In this document: positions 1-6,577 of the stretch, piece after piece
Layout of the letters: every line of letters begins with the position of its first letter
How positions within the stretch are numbered: position 1 is the stretch's first letter
NCBI GenBank assembly: GCA_030681615.1
Contig: JAUXSA010000056.1
Location: forward strand, 26,210 to 90,209
Length of the DNA: 64,000 bases
Reading direction: 5' to 3'
Source of the DNA: Bacteroidota bacterium
GTDB taxonomy: Bacteria; Bacteroidota; Bacteroidia; B-17B0; Aurantibacillaceae
Notes under the pieces: generated by a model
Told to the model about the DNA's origin: nothing
The model's input: the letters and a program-made list of their open reading frames with translations, nothing else
Database searches by the model: none
Made by a program: the position numbers and the translations under genes

Positions 1-75
1 GAACGAAACAAGGTTGATGAGGATTAAAAAAATTCCAAAAAATGCTTTGTTGTTCTTTTTAAATAAAGTAGACAT
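1..75 (-). CDS. Partial gene: N-terminus of an unknown membrane or secreted protein
   Basis: An open leftward frame starts at an ATG at 75 and runs off the window edge. The 25 visible residues begin MSTLFKKNNK and continue with a hydrophobic stretch (FFGIFLILINLV), so this is the start of a signal-anchored or membrane protein. Too little is visible to name a family. It is divergent from the DUF6702 gene, and the 137-bp gap between them holds a strong hairpin (153-190). The start is inferred from the ATG followed by a K-rich then hydrophobic stretch. Confidence 0.5.
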   Translation of the reverse strand, partial: MSTLFKKNNKAFFGIFLILINLVSF

Positions 76-152
76 ATTAAAATGAGTTGTAGTTTAACAG
101 GGCTAAATTATAGGTTTAAATCAAGGCGAGCAACCCCCATTTGGGGTGATTT

Positions 153-190
153 ACCATTTAGGCACATAGTTTTTCTATGTGCCTATGTGG
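153..190. promoter_or_regulatory. Perfect 11-bp inverted repeat upstream of the DUF6702 gene (candidate operator)
   Basis: TAGGCACATAG (159-169) pairs perfectly with CTATGTGCCTA (175-185) around a five-T loop. ACCA/TGGT extends the stem across a 2-nt internal loop. No T-tract follows on either strand, so it does not look like an intrinsic terminator. If the TAAATTTG box at 200-207 is the -7 element, this palindrome covers the -33 region, which fits a repressor or activator site. A second small hairpin, CCCC-ATTT-GGGG, lies at about 134-145. Confidence 0.45.
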
Positions 191-199
191 TAAAAGTTG

Positions 200-207
200 T
201 AAATTTG
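200..207 (+). promoter_or_regulatory. -7 promoter box TAAATTTG, 5 nt before the start codon
   Basis: A perfect match to the Bacteroidota TAnnTTTG -7 element ends 5 nt before the ATG at 213. Transcription would therefore begin at or next to the start codon, giving a leaderless message. No clear TTTG -33 element is visible; that region is occupied by the inverted repeat at 153-190. Confidence 0.5.
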
Positions 208-212
208 ACACT

Positions 213-716
213 ATGTTAAAAGCAAATCGTTTTAAATTTTTAGTTCTGGCCGCGGTATTTTTTTTGCTGGCCTTTAAACATCCGTTTTATTTAGGTGTTA
301 CGGATCTTAAATACAACGAGAAGGAAAAAAGTCTGCAAGGCTCGGTAAAGCTATTTACCAACGATCTGGAAGGTGCTTTAAAAAAGAACCACAAAAATAC
401 AGTTGACCTTATTAATGTAAAAAATAAAGAGGCTGTTACTATTATATTATACGATTACCTAAAAAAACACTTTGAATTGAAAGTGAATGACAAAAAGATC
501 AATTATAAATTGATCGGTTTTGAAAGGGAAGAAGAATCTGTATTCATGTATCTTGAATTTGATAAAAGCGAATTACCAAAAAAAGTGGAAGTAGACAATA
601 CCTTATTATATGATCATTTAAAAGAGCAGATAAATATTGTAGAAATAGAGGTGAATAATTTCAAAAAAAGCCTCAAATGCACCAATCCGGAAAAAAATTT
701 TAATTTCGAGTTTTAG
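213..716 (+). CDS. DUF6702 family protein
   Basis: The 167-aa product has a short basic N-terminus and one hydrophobic segment (about residues 7-21, FLVLAAVFFLLAF), followed by the conserved KHPFYLGVTDLKYN motif and KLFTNDLEGALKK, which I recognise as DUF6702. This Bacteroidota family of secreted or periplasmic proteins has no known function. An upstream in-frame ATG at 177 would add 12 residues, but that stretch lies inside the hairpin and -7 box region, so 213 is preferred. The remainder is soluble and Lys/Glu-rich. No catalytic motif is visible. Confidence 0.8.
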   Translation: MLKANRFKFLVLAAVFFLLAFKHPFYLGVTDLKYNEKEKSLQGSVKLFTNDLEGALKKNHKNTVDLINVKNKEAVTIILYDYLKKHFELKVNDKKINYKLIGFEREEESVFMYLEFDKSELPKKVEVDNTLLYDHLKEQINIVEIEVNNFKKSLKCTNPEKNFNFEF

Positions 717-820
717 GACAAATAATTTAACATTTGTGGAATAATGTAGTGATTTCCCCACAAAAAAGACCTAAAAAAGTTAAATGTTGATAACTTTCCC
801 CCTAAAAAGGGAACGTTGGG

Positions 821-851
821 TTTGGTTTTCTCGTTAAAAAATTAATCTTTG
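821..851 (+). promoter_or_regulatory. Probable promoter of the M23 peptidase gene
   Basis: TTTG at 821-824 and AATCTTTG at 844-851 are separated by 19 nt, matching the Bacteroidota TTTG-N19-21-TAnnTTTG arrangement with one mismatch in the -7 box. The box ends 17 nt before the ATG at 869. Confidence 0.45.
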
Positions 852-868
852 CAAATCTTCTTGAAAAA

Positions 869-1852
869 ATGAAAAGGCTATTCGTCATATTATCAATTAC
901 TTGTATAGGGTTTTTTAACCTAAATGCAATAAGTGGTTCATACCATGATGATAAGACCAAGCGTGGAGACGATAAAAAGAACAAAACTAAAAAGGACGAT
1001 ACCACAAAGTTTGTTGTTAATAACGAGAACATTATAGAGGGAGACGAAGAAACTGCAGATACTACGCAGATCCTTTTCCCTAGTCATGACCTTTATGCTA
1101 CCTGGGATACCGTTTGGGCACACCCATATAACTTTACAGAGTGTTTTAAGACCGATAGCGTTATCATTCAGTTAACTAACGAAGGTGATGGCGGTTTTGT
1201 AATGCCTTTTAAAGGTGGCAAGACCAGCGTTTTTGGCTGGAGAAGATACCGTCCACATTACGGCACTGATATTGATCTTGAGACCGGCGACCAGGTTGTT
1301 TCTGCGTTTGATGGAATGGTGCGTTTGGCTAAATATTGCCAGGGTTACGGTAACTGCGTAATTATAAGACATAACAATGGTTTAGAAACTGTTTACGGTC
1401 ACTTATCAAAAATTTTAGTAGAAACAGGGCAAAGTCTTACCGCAGGAGCATTAATTGGTTTGGGTGGAAACACCGGCCGTTCGCGCGGAAGCCATTTACA
1501 TTTTGAGTTCCGTTATTTAGGCCAGGCTTTAGATACCGAAGATTTTATTGATTATGATAAAGGCACATTAAAGGACTACTGCTTTACTTTACGCAAAGCC
1601 GATGTTGAAAATAAGTACGACCTAAGAGCTTTACATAGCCGTCACAGAAAAGATATTGGTTACGCAAGAGCCAATGCTAAAGGTGGTAAATATGTTGGGC
1701 CTGTTGCCAAGAAAGGTATTTATTATGTTAGAAATGGTGATAATTTAGGCAAGATAGCCAAGCGTAATCATACAACTATTAAAGCTTTGTGCAAGAAAAA
1801 CGGTTTAAAAGAAACTTCTGTTTTAAGAATTGGCCAAAAGATCAAAATTTAA
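869..1852 (+). CDS. M23 family metallopeptidase with C-terminal LysM domain
   Basis: This 327-aa exported murein hydrolase has a signal peptide over residues 1-20. A charged linker follows (about 28-60, rich in D/K/T). The LytM/M23 peptidase domain spans about 105-225, with the zinc ligands visible as HYGTDID (HxxxD, about residue 130) and HLHFEF (HxH, about 209). A LysM peptidoglycan-binding repeat occupies about 280-327 (YYVRNGDNLGKIAKRNH). The family cleaves peptide cross-links in peptidoglycan, so a role in cell-wall remodelling or division is likely. It converges with the LRR gene, overlapping by 11 bp. Confidence 0.92.
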   Translation: MKRLFVILSITCIGFFNLNAISGSYHDDKTKRGDDKKNKTKKDDTTKFVVNNENIIEGDEETADTTQILFPSHDLYATWDTVWAHPYNFTECFKTDSVIIQLTNEGDGGFVMPFKGGKTSVFGWRRYRPHYGTDIDLETGDQVVSAFDGMVRLAKYCQGYGNCVIIRHNNGLETVYGHLSKILVETGQSLTAGALIGLGGNTGRSRGSHLHFEFRYLGQALDTEDFIDYDKGTLKDYCFTLRKADVENKYDLRALHSRHRKDIGYARANAKGGKYVGPVAKKGIYYVRNGDNLGKIAKRNHTTIKALCKKNGLKETSVLRIGQKIKI

Positions 1853-2702
1853 TTTCGCAGCCTGGTAAAAGGATCTTTAGTTTTTCTATCTCTTCTTTAT
1901 CTATTGGATTCCCCCTCAAGTCAAGTAAAGTTAAATTCTCTAACTGAGAAATGCTGTCCGGCAGTTTGGTTAATTTATTACCTCTAAGCGAAATAAGACG
2001 AAGTTTTTGGGCTTTATAAATATCAAAAGGTAAGGTGGCCAAAGGATTATTCTCAATAATTAATACCTCCAGGTTTTGAAACCGCTCAAAATGTTTGGTG
2101 AGGTAATGTGTGTTGGTGTTAGAGAGGTTTAAAAAATTTAACGTAGTAACTCTGAAGAGTTGTTTAGGGAAACTATCCATCACACAATTCTCAATACTAA
2201 TGTCCTTTAAGTTCTTTAAAAAATTTAAAGTTGTTGGTAAACTCAACGTATCATCTGTGTTTCCAAACTTAAACGATTGTAGTTTATTTAAAAAAGCAAT
2301 TTGCGCAGGAATGCTGTCAATTTTTGTATGCTGTAGCTCAAGGTAATACAATAAACTAAAAGGCCTTAAGTTAGGGGGGAAGCTGGTAAGCTTATTATTG
2401 TATGATGCAAAATAAACAAGATTGGTAAGGGCATCAAAATTTTTGGGATAGTCGGTAAGCTCGTTGCTGCCGAGCTTTAACGCTTGTAAGTCTTTTAACT
2501 TTGAGAGTTTTTCGTAAACCTTTGGTTCAATTTTTTTATAGCTAAGATCGAGTTTGTAAACGCGACTCTCAACTTTAATAGCTTCTTTAAGATCGGTGTA
2601 AACTACACAACCGGCAGGGCCGTATTTATCAAATTCTTTTTGCGAAAATAAATTAACAGAAACAAAACACAGTAAAATTATTTTGGATTTTAATTTGATC
2701 AC
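1842..2702 (-). CDS. Secreted leucine-rich repeat protein
   Basis: The 286-aa product begins at GTG 2702 with a signal peptide (MIKLKSKIILLCFVSVNLFSQ). From about residue 70 to the end there are roughly eight leucine-rich repeats of the LxxLxLxxNxLxxLPxxI type, for example LRLISLRGNKLTKLPDSI and LTLLDLRGNPIDKEEI. Such repeats form a curved protein-binding surface. No enzyme domain is present and no T9SS tail is seen. It is the last gene of a leftward set starting at pyrD, 27 nt after the lyase gene, and its cellular target cannot be inferred. Confidence 0.85.
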   Translation of the reverse strand: MIKLKSKIILLCFVSVNLFSQKEFDKYGPAGCVVYTDLKEAIKVESRVYKLDLSYKKIEPKVYEKLSKLKDLQALKLGSNELTDYPKNFDALTNLVYFASYNNKLTSFPPNLRPFSLLYYLELQHTKIDSIPAQIAFLNKLQSFKFGNTDDTLSLPTTLNFLKNLKDISIENCVMDSFPKQLFRVTTLNFLNLSNTNTHYLTKHFERFQNLEVLIIENNPLATLPFDIYKAQKLRLISLRGNKLTKLPDSISQLENLTLLDLRGNPIDKEEIEKLKILLPGCEIKF

Positions 2703-2729
2703 AGGTTTGGATTTTATTTATGCGTCAAA

Positions 2730-3587
2730 TTAATGATAAATATTAAATATTTCCCAACTGCTTTCATAACTTTTATTCAACTCGGCTTTATTTACGTTTA
2801 AAGGGAGGTTGTTCTTGGCAGCGTAATCTTCCAAACTTTCGGTTGGAATGTTACCGGTAAGGTCGTCAGCAGCCATAGGGCAACCGCCAAAACCGTGAAT
2901 GGCCACATCAAAACTGCGGCAACCGCTTTGGTAGGCCGCGTGTATCTTTTCCTGGGCTTTATCTTTAGTGGAGTGTAAATGCGCGGCAAAGTTCACCGTT
3001 TTTAGTTCAGGAATTAAAGCTGTAAATAATTGTGTAATGGTTTCAGGGTTCGAAGAACCGGTTGTGTCGGCAAGGGCTAGATCTGTAATGCCCAATTGAT
3101 TTAGTTTTTTACACCAGTCAATAGCAATATCAGCGTGCCAAACATCGCCGTAAGGATTTCCAAAAGCCATAGAAATATAGACAAGTAATTTTTTATTGGC
3201 TTTTAAACACAATTCCTGGATCTCCTCAACACGGCCTATAGATTCCTGGATGCTTGAATTGGCGTTACGTTGCTGGAAAGTTTCTGAAATAGAAAAAGGA
3301 AAACCCAGGTAACTTATCTCGTTAAATTGTAAAGCATCTTCGGCGCCGCGCTTGTTGGCAATAATGGCAAGTAATTTTGAATTGGTCTTTGAAAGGTCAA
3401 GTTTTTTTAAAACCTCGGCCGTATCCTGCATTTGCGGAATAGCTTTGGGCGAAACAAAACTTCCAAAATCAATAGTATCAAAACCAACTTTTAATAATTG
3501 GTTAATGTATTTTGCTTTTAAGTCTGCGGGTATCATTTGTTTGATCCCCTGCATGGCATCGCGTGGACATTCGGTTATTTTAATCAT
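2730..3587 (-). CDS. Hydroxymethylglutaryl-CoA lyase (HMGL-like family)
   Basis: A 285-aa TIM-barrel protein of the HMGL-like family. HMG-CoA lyase splits HMG-CoA into acetyl-CoA and acetoacetate in leucine and ketone-body catabolism. Family motifs are present: ECPRDAMQG near the N-terminus (usually ExGPRDGLQ), ADTTGSS, the HLHST metal-binding motif and GGCPMAADDLTGN, which carries the catalytic cysteine loop. The length is close to that of bacterial MvaB. The start overlaps the preceding lipoprotein gene by 8 nt, implying translational coupling. A related acyl-CoA lyase specificity cannot be excluded. Confidence 0.85.
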   Translation of the reverse strand: MIKITECPRDAMQGIKQMIPADLKAKYINQLLKVGFDTIDFGSFVSPKAIPQMQDTAEVLKKLDLSKTNSKLLAIIANKRGAEDALQFNEISYLGFPFSISETFQQRNANSSIQESIGRVEEIQELCLKANKKLLVYISMAFGNPYGDVWHADIAIDWCKKLNQLGITDLALADTTGSSNPETITQLFTALIPELKTVNFAAHLHSTKDKAQEKIHAAYQSGCRSFDVAIHGFGGCPMAADDLTGNIPTESLEDYAAKNNLPLNVNKAELNKSYESSWEIFNIYH

Positions 3588-4212
3588 TACTTAAATTTCT
3601 GAAGTTAAAATCTATGAGGGAATCTTTTAGAACTGTTCCCGTAATATTTTTTGTAGCACTATCAATGGTCATAATTAAATTTAACCTGAAGGTTAACACC
3701 TTGCCATCAGGTATGGTGCTAATAAAATGCGCTAAATAATTTTTATCTTTTTTAATGTAATAGATCGACTTGTCTACAACTTCGTAGGTCTTTTTTATAC
3801 TTTCTTTATTTCGGATCGTGCTGTCGAGGCTATTTAAGAAATGAGTTTCTTTATCCAACTGACCAAATAAACCGGTAGAAAGATCTTGGTGATAATGTTT
3901 ATCAAGTTCTTTAAATGTTTTAACATTACAAGTTGAGATACTATCGCCCAAACGGTCGCTAACAATACAACCCGCGGCATATACAAAATCTATATTGTAA
4001 ACCTTCTCCATAATATCCAGTGCATTACTGTACATAGGTGGAGGAGGCAGTCCGGATAGAAGTATGGTAAAAGTTTTGTTTGAAACAGGGGCTACAGAAT
4101 CTATTACATTTTTTGTGTTGTCTGCTTCTGATTTTTTTTCATGGTTATTGCAGGCAGCAATAAAAATAATTAAGGCTACTAAAAAGTAAAATTTATTTTT
4201 TGAGTAAAGCAT
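3580..4212 (-). CDS. Hypothetical lipoprotein
   Basis: The 210-aa product has an N-terminal hydrophobic segment ending in a lipobox (IAAC, Cys about 21), followed by [10 protein letters not shown], as expected for a Bacteroidota lipoprotein. The mature part carries no motif I recognise; it contains a PPPPMYSNA segment and several Cys residues (AAGC, STC). It overlaps the end of pyrD by 20 nt and the start of the lyase gene by 8 nt, so it is very probably co-transcribed with both. Function unknown. Confidence 0.75.
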   Translation of the reverse strand: MLYSKNKFYFLVALIIFIAACNNHEKKSEADNTKNVIDSVAPVSNKTFTILLSGLPPPPMYSNALDIMEKVYNIDFVYAAGCIVSDRLGDSISTCNVKTFKELDKHYHQDLSTGLFGQLDKETHFLNSLDSTIRNKESIKKTYEVVDKSIYYIKKDKNYLAHFISTIPDGKVLTFRLNLIMTIDSATKNITGTVLKDSLIDFNFRNLSND

Positions 4213-5230
4213 TATTTATATCGCTTATTAATTTTGGTCCTTTGTATACAAAACCCGTATACAACTGAATCAGATCTGCACCTGCGTTTATTTTTTCAAT
4301 GGCATCTTCGGCACTATGTATACCACCAACACCCATTATAGGAAAAGCATTATTTGATTTTTGTTTTAAATAACGAATAACTTCCGTACTTCTTTTAGTT
4401 AAAGGTAAACCACTTAATCCACCTGCTCCAAAAGCTTCCAGTTCGGCAGCAGTATAATCAAGTCCTTCACGACTAATAGTTGTATTTGTAGCTATAACAC
4501 CTGCAATTTTGGTAGCCTTTACAATATCAATAATATCATCAAGCTGCGTATTGGTAAGATCGGGCGCTATCTTTAAAAGAATTGGTTTAGGTTTTGCTTT
4601 TTTGAGATTAAGGTTTTGCAGGGTATTCAATAAATTGGTAAGAGGTTCTTTTTCCTGAAGATCGCGCAAGTTAGGTGTGTTTGGAGACGAAACGTTTACC
4701 ACAAAATAATCTACAACATCAAACAGCTCGTTAAAACAAATGATATAATCATTAACGGCTTCCTCGTTGGGTGTTGTTTTATTCTTGCCAATATTACCAC
4801 CTATTATTAGTGTAAGGTCTTTACGATCTCTTAATTTTTTAGCCGCTTCAACAACGCCGTCGTTATTAAAACCCATTCTATTAATAAGAGCTTCATTTTT
4901 TGGGAGCCTGAATAAACGGGGTTTAGGGTTACCGGGTTGAGGTTTTGGAGTTACTGTCCCAATTTCAATAAAACCGAAGCCCAGTTCGCCTAATTCGTTA
5001 AAAGCAATGGCGTTTTTATCCATTCCGGCGGCTAAACCTACCGGATTTCTAAAATTTAGACCAAAAAGTTGTCTGGAAAGGGAAGGATGACGGTTTATGG
5101 AGTTTTTTTTGAAAATCAGTGAAAAACCCGGTACGAATTTGATGAATTTTAAGGCTGAAAACGTTAAATGGTGGGCGCTTTCGGGGTTTATTGAGAATAA
5201 AAAAGGCTTAATTAATTTGTACATAAACAC
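4193..5230 (-). CDS. pyrD: Dihydroorotate dehydrogenase (quinone)
   Basis: A class 2, membrane-associated dihydroorotate dehydrogenase of 345 aa. It oxidises dihydroorotate to orotate with FMN and passes electrons to quinone, in pyrimidine synthesis. Diagnostic segments are [58 protein letters not shown] (with the class 2 catalytic Ser in this loop), VGGI and DLIQLYTGF. The N-terminal helix [19 protein letters not shown] is the class 2 membrane-docking part. The start may be GTG 5230 or ATG 5224; the latter matches the family better. It is the first gene of the leftward set. Confidence 0.95.
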   Translation of the reverse strand: MFMYKLIKPFLFSINPESAHHLTFSALKFIKFVPGFSLIFKKNSINRHPSLSRQLFGLNFRNPVGLAAGMDKNAIAFNELGELGFGFIEIGTVTPKPQPGNPKPRLFRLPKNEALINRMGFNNDGVVEAAKKLRDRKDLTLIIGGNIGKNKTTPNEEAVNDYIICFNELFDVVDYFVVNVSSPNTPNLRDLQEKEPLTNLLNTLQNLNLKKAKPKPILLKIAPDLTNTQLDDIIDIVKATKIAGVIATNTTISREGLDYTAAELEAFGAGGLSGLPLTKRSTEVIRYLKQKSNNAFPIMGVGGIHSAEDAIEKINAGADLIQLYTGFVYKGPKLISDINNALLKK

Positions 5231-5309
5231 TGTAAATTTAAGTCAAATTAGCACCAAAAACGACCCTTTTGCGGTAAATTTCATTAAAAAATTATGATTT
5301 TTTGGTTTT

Positions 5310-5342
5310 TTTGTAATTGGTATTAAAAAAATTGTAGTTTTG
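5310..5342 (+). promoter_or_regulatory. Canonical Bacteroidota promoter of the small lipoprotein gene
   Basis: TTTG at 5310-5313, then 21 nt, then TAGTTTTG at 5335-5342. Both elements match the TTTG-N19-21-TAnnTTTG consensus perfectly. The box ends 32 nt before the ATG at 5375, leaving a normal A-rich leader. Confidence 0.7.
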
Positions 5343-5374
5343 CAACTGAATTTAAATTTAAACTTAAAACTAAA

Positions 5375-5644
5375 ATGAAAAAAGTATTATCAATCGTTGC
5401 TGTAGCTGCTTTATCAGTTGCATTCGTTGCTTGCGGTCCTTCTAAAGAAGAAATCGAGAAACGCGAAAAAGAAAAACAAGATTCAATCGCTGCAGTAGAA
5501 AAATCTAAACAAGATTCTATCGCTGCTGCTGAAGCTGAAGCTGCTGTTGCTGCTGAAGCTGCTGCTGCTGCTGAAAAAGCAAAAGCTGATTCAGCTCGTG
5601 TTGCTGATTCATTAGCTAACGCTAAAGGTGGTAAAAAGAAATAA
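5375..5644 (+). CDS. Small Ala/Lys-rich lipoprotein, probably abundant
   Basis: The 89-aa product has a signal sequence ending in a lipobox (FVAC, Cys about 20). An Ala/Glu/Lys-rich helix follows, containing the near-repeat KQDSIAAVEKS / KQDSIAAAEAE and then long Ala runs, ending in KGGKKK. The composition suggests a long alpha-helix or coiled coil reaching from the outer membrane, a layout reminiscent of Lpp-type tether proteins. That is analogy, not homology. Alanines are almost all GCT with some GCA, a bias often seen in highly expressed genes. It has its own perfect promoter and a strong terminator, so it is monocistronic. Confidence 0.8.
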   Translation: MKKVLSIVAVAALSVAFVACGPSKEEIEKREKEKQDSIAAVEKSKQDSIAAAEAEAAVAAEAAAAAEKAKADSARVADSLANAKGGKKK

Positions 5645-5667
5645 TTGAGAAATTAATTTCTTAAGAG

Positions 5668-5700
5668 AACCCTTCCTGTTTCAGGAGGGGTTTTTTATTT
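5668..5700 (+). terminator. Intrinsic terminator after the small lipoprotein gene
   Basis: AACCCTTCCTG (5668-5678) pairs with CAGGAGGGGTT (5682-5692) through 11 bp including one G-U pair, with a TTT loop and a following T-rich tail (TTTTATTT). This is a textbook rho-independent terminator. Confidence 0.85.
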
Positions 5701-5703
5701 TAT

Positions 5704-5757
5704 GGACGCATGGAACGCTGATGACGCAGATTTTTATGATGATCACAGATTTTTAAT
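5704..5757. repeat. Dispersed intergenic repeat, copy A
   Basis: TGGAACGCTGATGACGCAGA at 5711-5730, followed by GATCACAGATTTTT, resembles the GGAACACAGATGAC-GCGGATT repeats at 6418, 28767 and 42503. It is the most diverged copy. It lies in the gap between the small lipoprotein gene and the 5899 gene; the rest of that gap (5758-5815) shows nothing recognisable. Confidence 0.5.
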
Positions 5758-5816
5758 TTGAGCGACTCGATCTCTGACTCTTATAGATGTCTTTATGATT
5801 TGATACCACTATTCAT

Positions 5817-5871
5817 AAAAAAAGATCCCAGATTCTCTTTTGACATGAAAACAAAAGAGGTGGGGATCTTT
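5817..5871 (-). terminator. Terminator hairpin for the leftward 5899 gene
   Basis: AAAGATCCC (5821-5829) pairs with GGGATCTTT (5863-5871), and CTCTTTTG (5835-5842) pairs with CAAAAGAG (5852-5859), separated by a small internal loop. Read leftward, the hairpin is followed by a run of T residues. It lies just downstream of the leftward gene ending at 5899. Confidence 0.7.
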
Positions 5872-5898
5872 AATTAAAGCCGGTTTTACCGGTTTTGA

Positions 5899-6243
5899 CT
5901 AGAACTTTTCGTTGATGCTCATTAAAGTCTCAGTTTTTTCTAATTCAACAACAGTGTTATTTTTTTTGAAGTATTGTTTTACAAGGATATTTCTTTTGTT
6001 AAGGTCTGTAGAAGTACGTGTGATATATGAACCCGAATTATCATTAGAAATTGTTTTTACAGTTTCGCTACCATAAAAAATAACATTCATCATTCTGTCG
6101 TAGTTATTTTCTTTAACTGTTTTACCAGAGTCAATTGACATGCTTGAAAAAAGGTTTGGCGTATTGAACTCACTTTTAAAATTTAAACCTGATTGTGAGT
6201 AAACTTTTACTGAAACGATTAATATTAAGATAATAGTTTTCAT
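5899..6243 (-). CDS. Small secreted protein, unknown
   Basis: The 114-aa product has a clear signal peptide (MKTIILILIVSVKVYSQ, cleavage after about residue 16). The mature part is polar, with no cysteine and no motif I recognise. It stands alone: a hairpin terminator follows, and a 322-bp gap holding repeats and two tandem palindromes precedes. A weak -7 box (TATATATG, 6290-6297 on the minus strand) is possible. Function unknown. Confidence 0.7.
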   Translation of the reverse strand: MKTIILILIVSVKVYSQSGLNFKSEFNTPNLFSSMSIDSGKTVKENNYDRMMNVIFYGSETVKTISNDNSGSYITRTSTDLNKRNILVKQYFKKNNTVVELEKTETLMSINEKF

Positions 6244-6565
6244 GATTTCTGATTTTAGTGGTTAATTCTTTTTCTTTTTGTTTTGCTGTCATATATAGTA
6301 TTGCAGAATGCGTGCCAAAGGCTGTAGGCCTTTATTATCAAGGATTCATGAAATTCAGGGCATGACTTTTTTCCATTATTTGGAAGGTTTTTCCAAAATA
6401 TGGAACACTGAAGATGTGATGGAACACAGATGACACTGATCGAGCGGATTTGTACTGATCTTTAGGCGTTATGATGTCCCCCTCCTGAGGGGGTGGCTGA
6501 AAGCCGGGGGAGGATAGATAACGAACTCCATTTTGCTAAAGCGCAAAATCCGCGTCATCTGTGTT
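6244..6565. other. 322-bp intergenic region: tandem palindromes plus repeats
   Basis: No credible gene is present. From right to left on the leftward strand it holds the 3' margin of the DUF2779 gene, an arm of an inverted GGAACACAGATGAC repeat (6544-6577, running into the end of that gene), a CCCCCT hairpin element (6478-6513), the other arm (6418-6450), two tandem TTCCA-N5-TGGAA palindromes (6371-6405) and then the presumed promoter of the 5899 gene. Confidence 0.6.
6371..6405. promoter_or_regulatory. Two tandem TTCCA-N5-TGGAA palindromes
   Basis: TTCCATTATTTGGAA (6371-6385) and TTCCAAAATATGGAA (6391-6405) are each palindromic, start 20 bp apart (about two helical turns) and together form a larger inverted repeat. 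They lie about 130-160 bp upstream of the leftward secreted-protein gene, consistent with a dimeric regulator's binding sites. They could instead be a cruciform or part of the neighbouring repeat. Confidence 0.4.
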
Positions 6566-6577
6566 CTATCTCGTGAT
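6418..6577. repeat. Composite inverted repeat, copy B
   Basis: The left arm (6418-6450, GATGGAACACAGATGACACT...) and the right arm (6544-6577, AATCCGCGTCATCTGTGTTC...) are inverted copies of the same unit. Between them lies a double hairpin: CCCCCT (6478-6483) with AGGGGG (6488-6493), then GGCT-GAA-AGCC (6495-6505), then GGGGGAGG. The right arm enters the 3' end of the DUF2779 gene at 6566, so its last codons derive from the repeat. Confidence 0.65.

Noticed and set aside
177..212. Upstream ATG for the DUF6702 gene
   Set aside because: The added codons lie in the palindrome and -7 box, and the resulting MCLCGKSCK has no match to the family start.
717..868. Possible terminator TTTGTGG/CCACAAA between the DUF6702 and M23 genes
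   Set aside because: Only a 7-bp stem with a loop of about 16 nt; too weak to list as a feature.
5375..5644. Small Ala/Lys-rich gene considered as a histone-like DNA-binding protein
   Set aside because: A clear signal sequence and lipobox place it in the envelope, and it is as acidic as it is basic.
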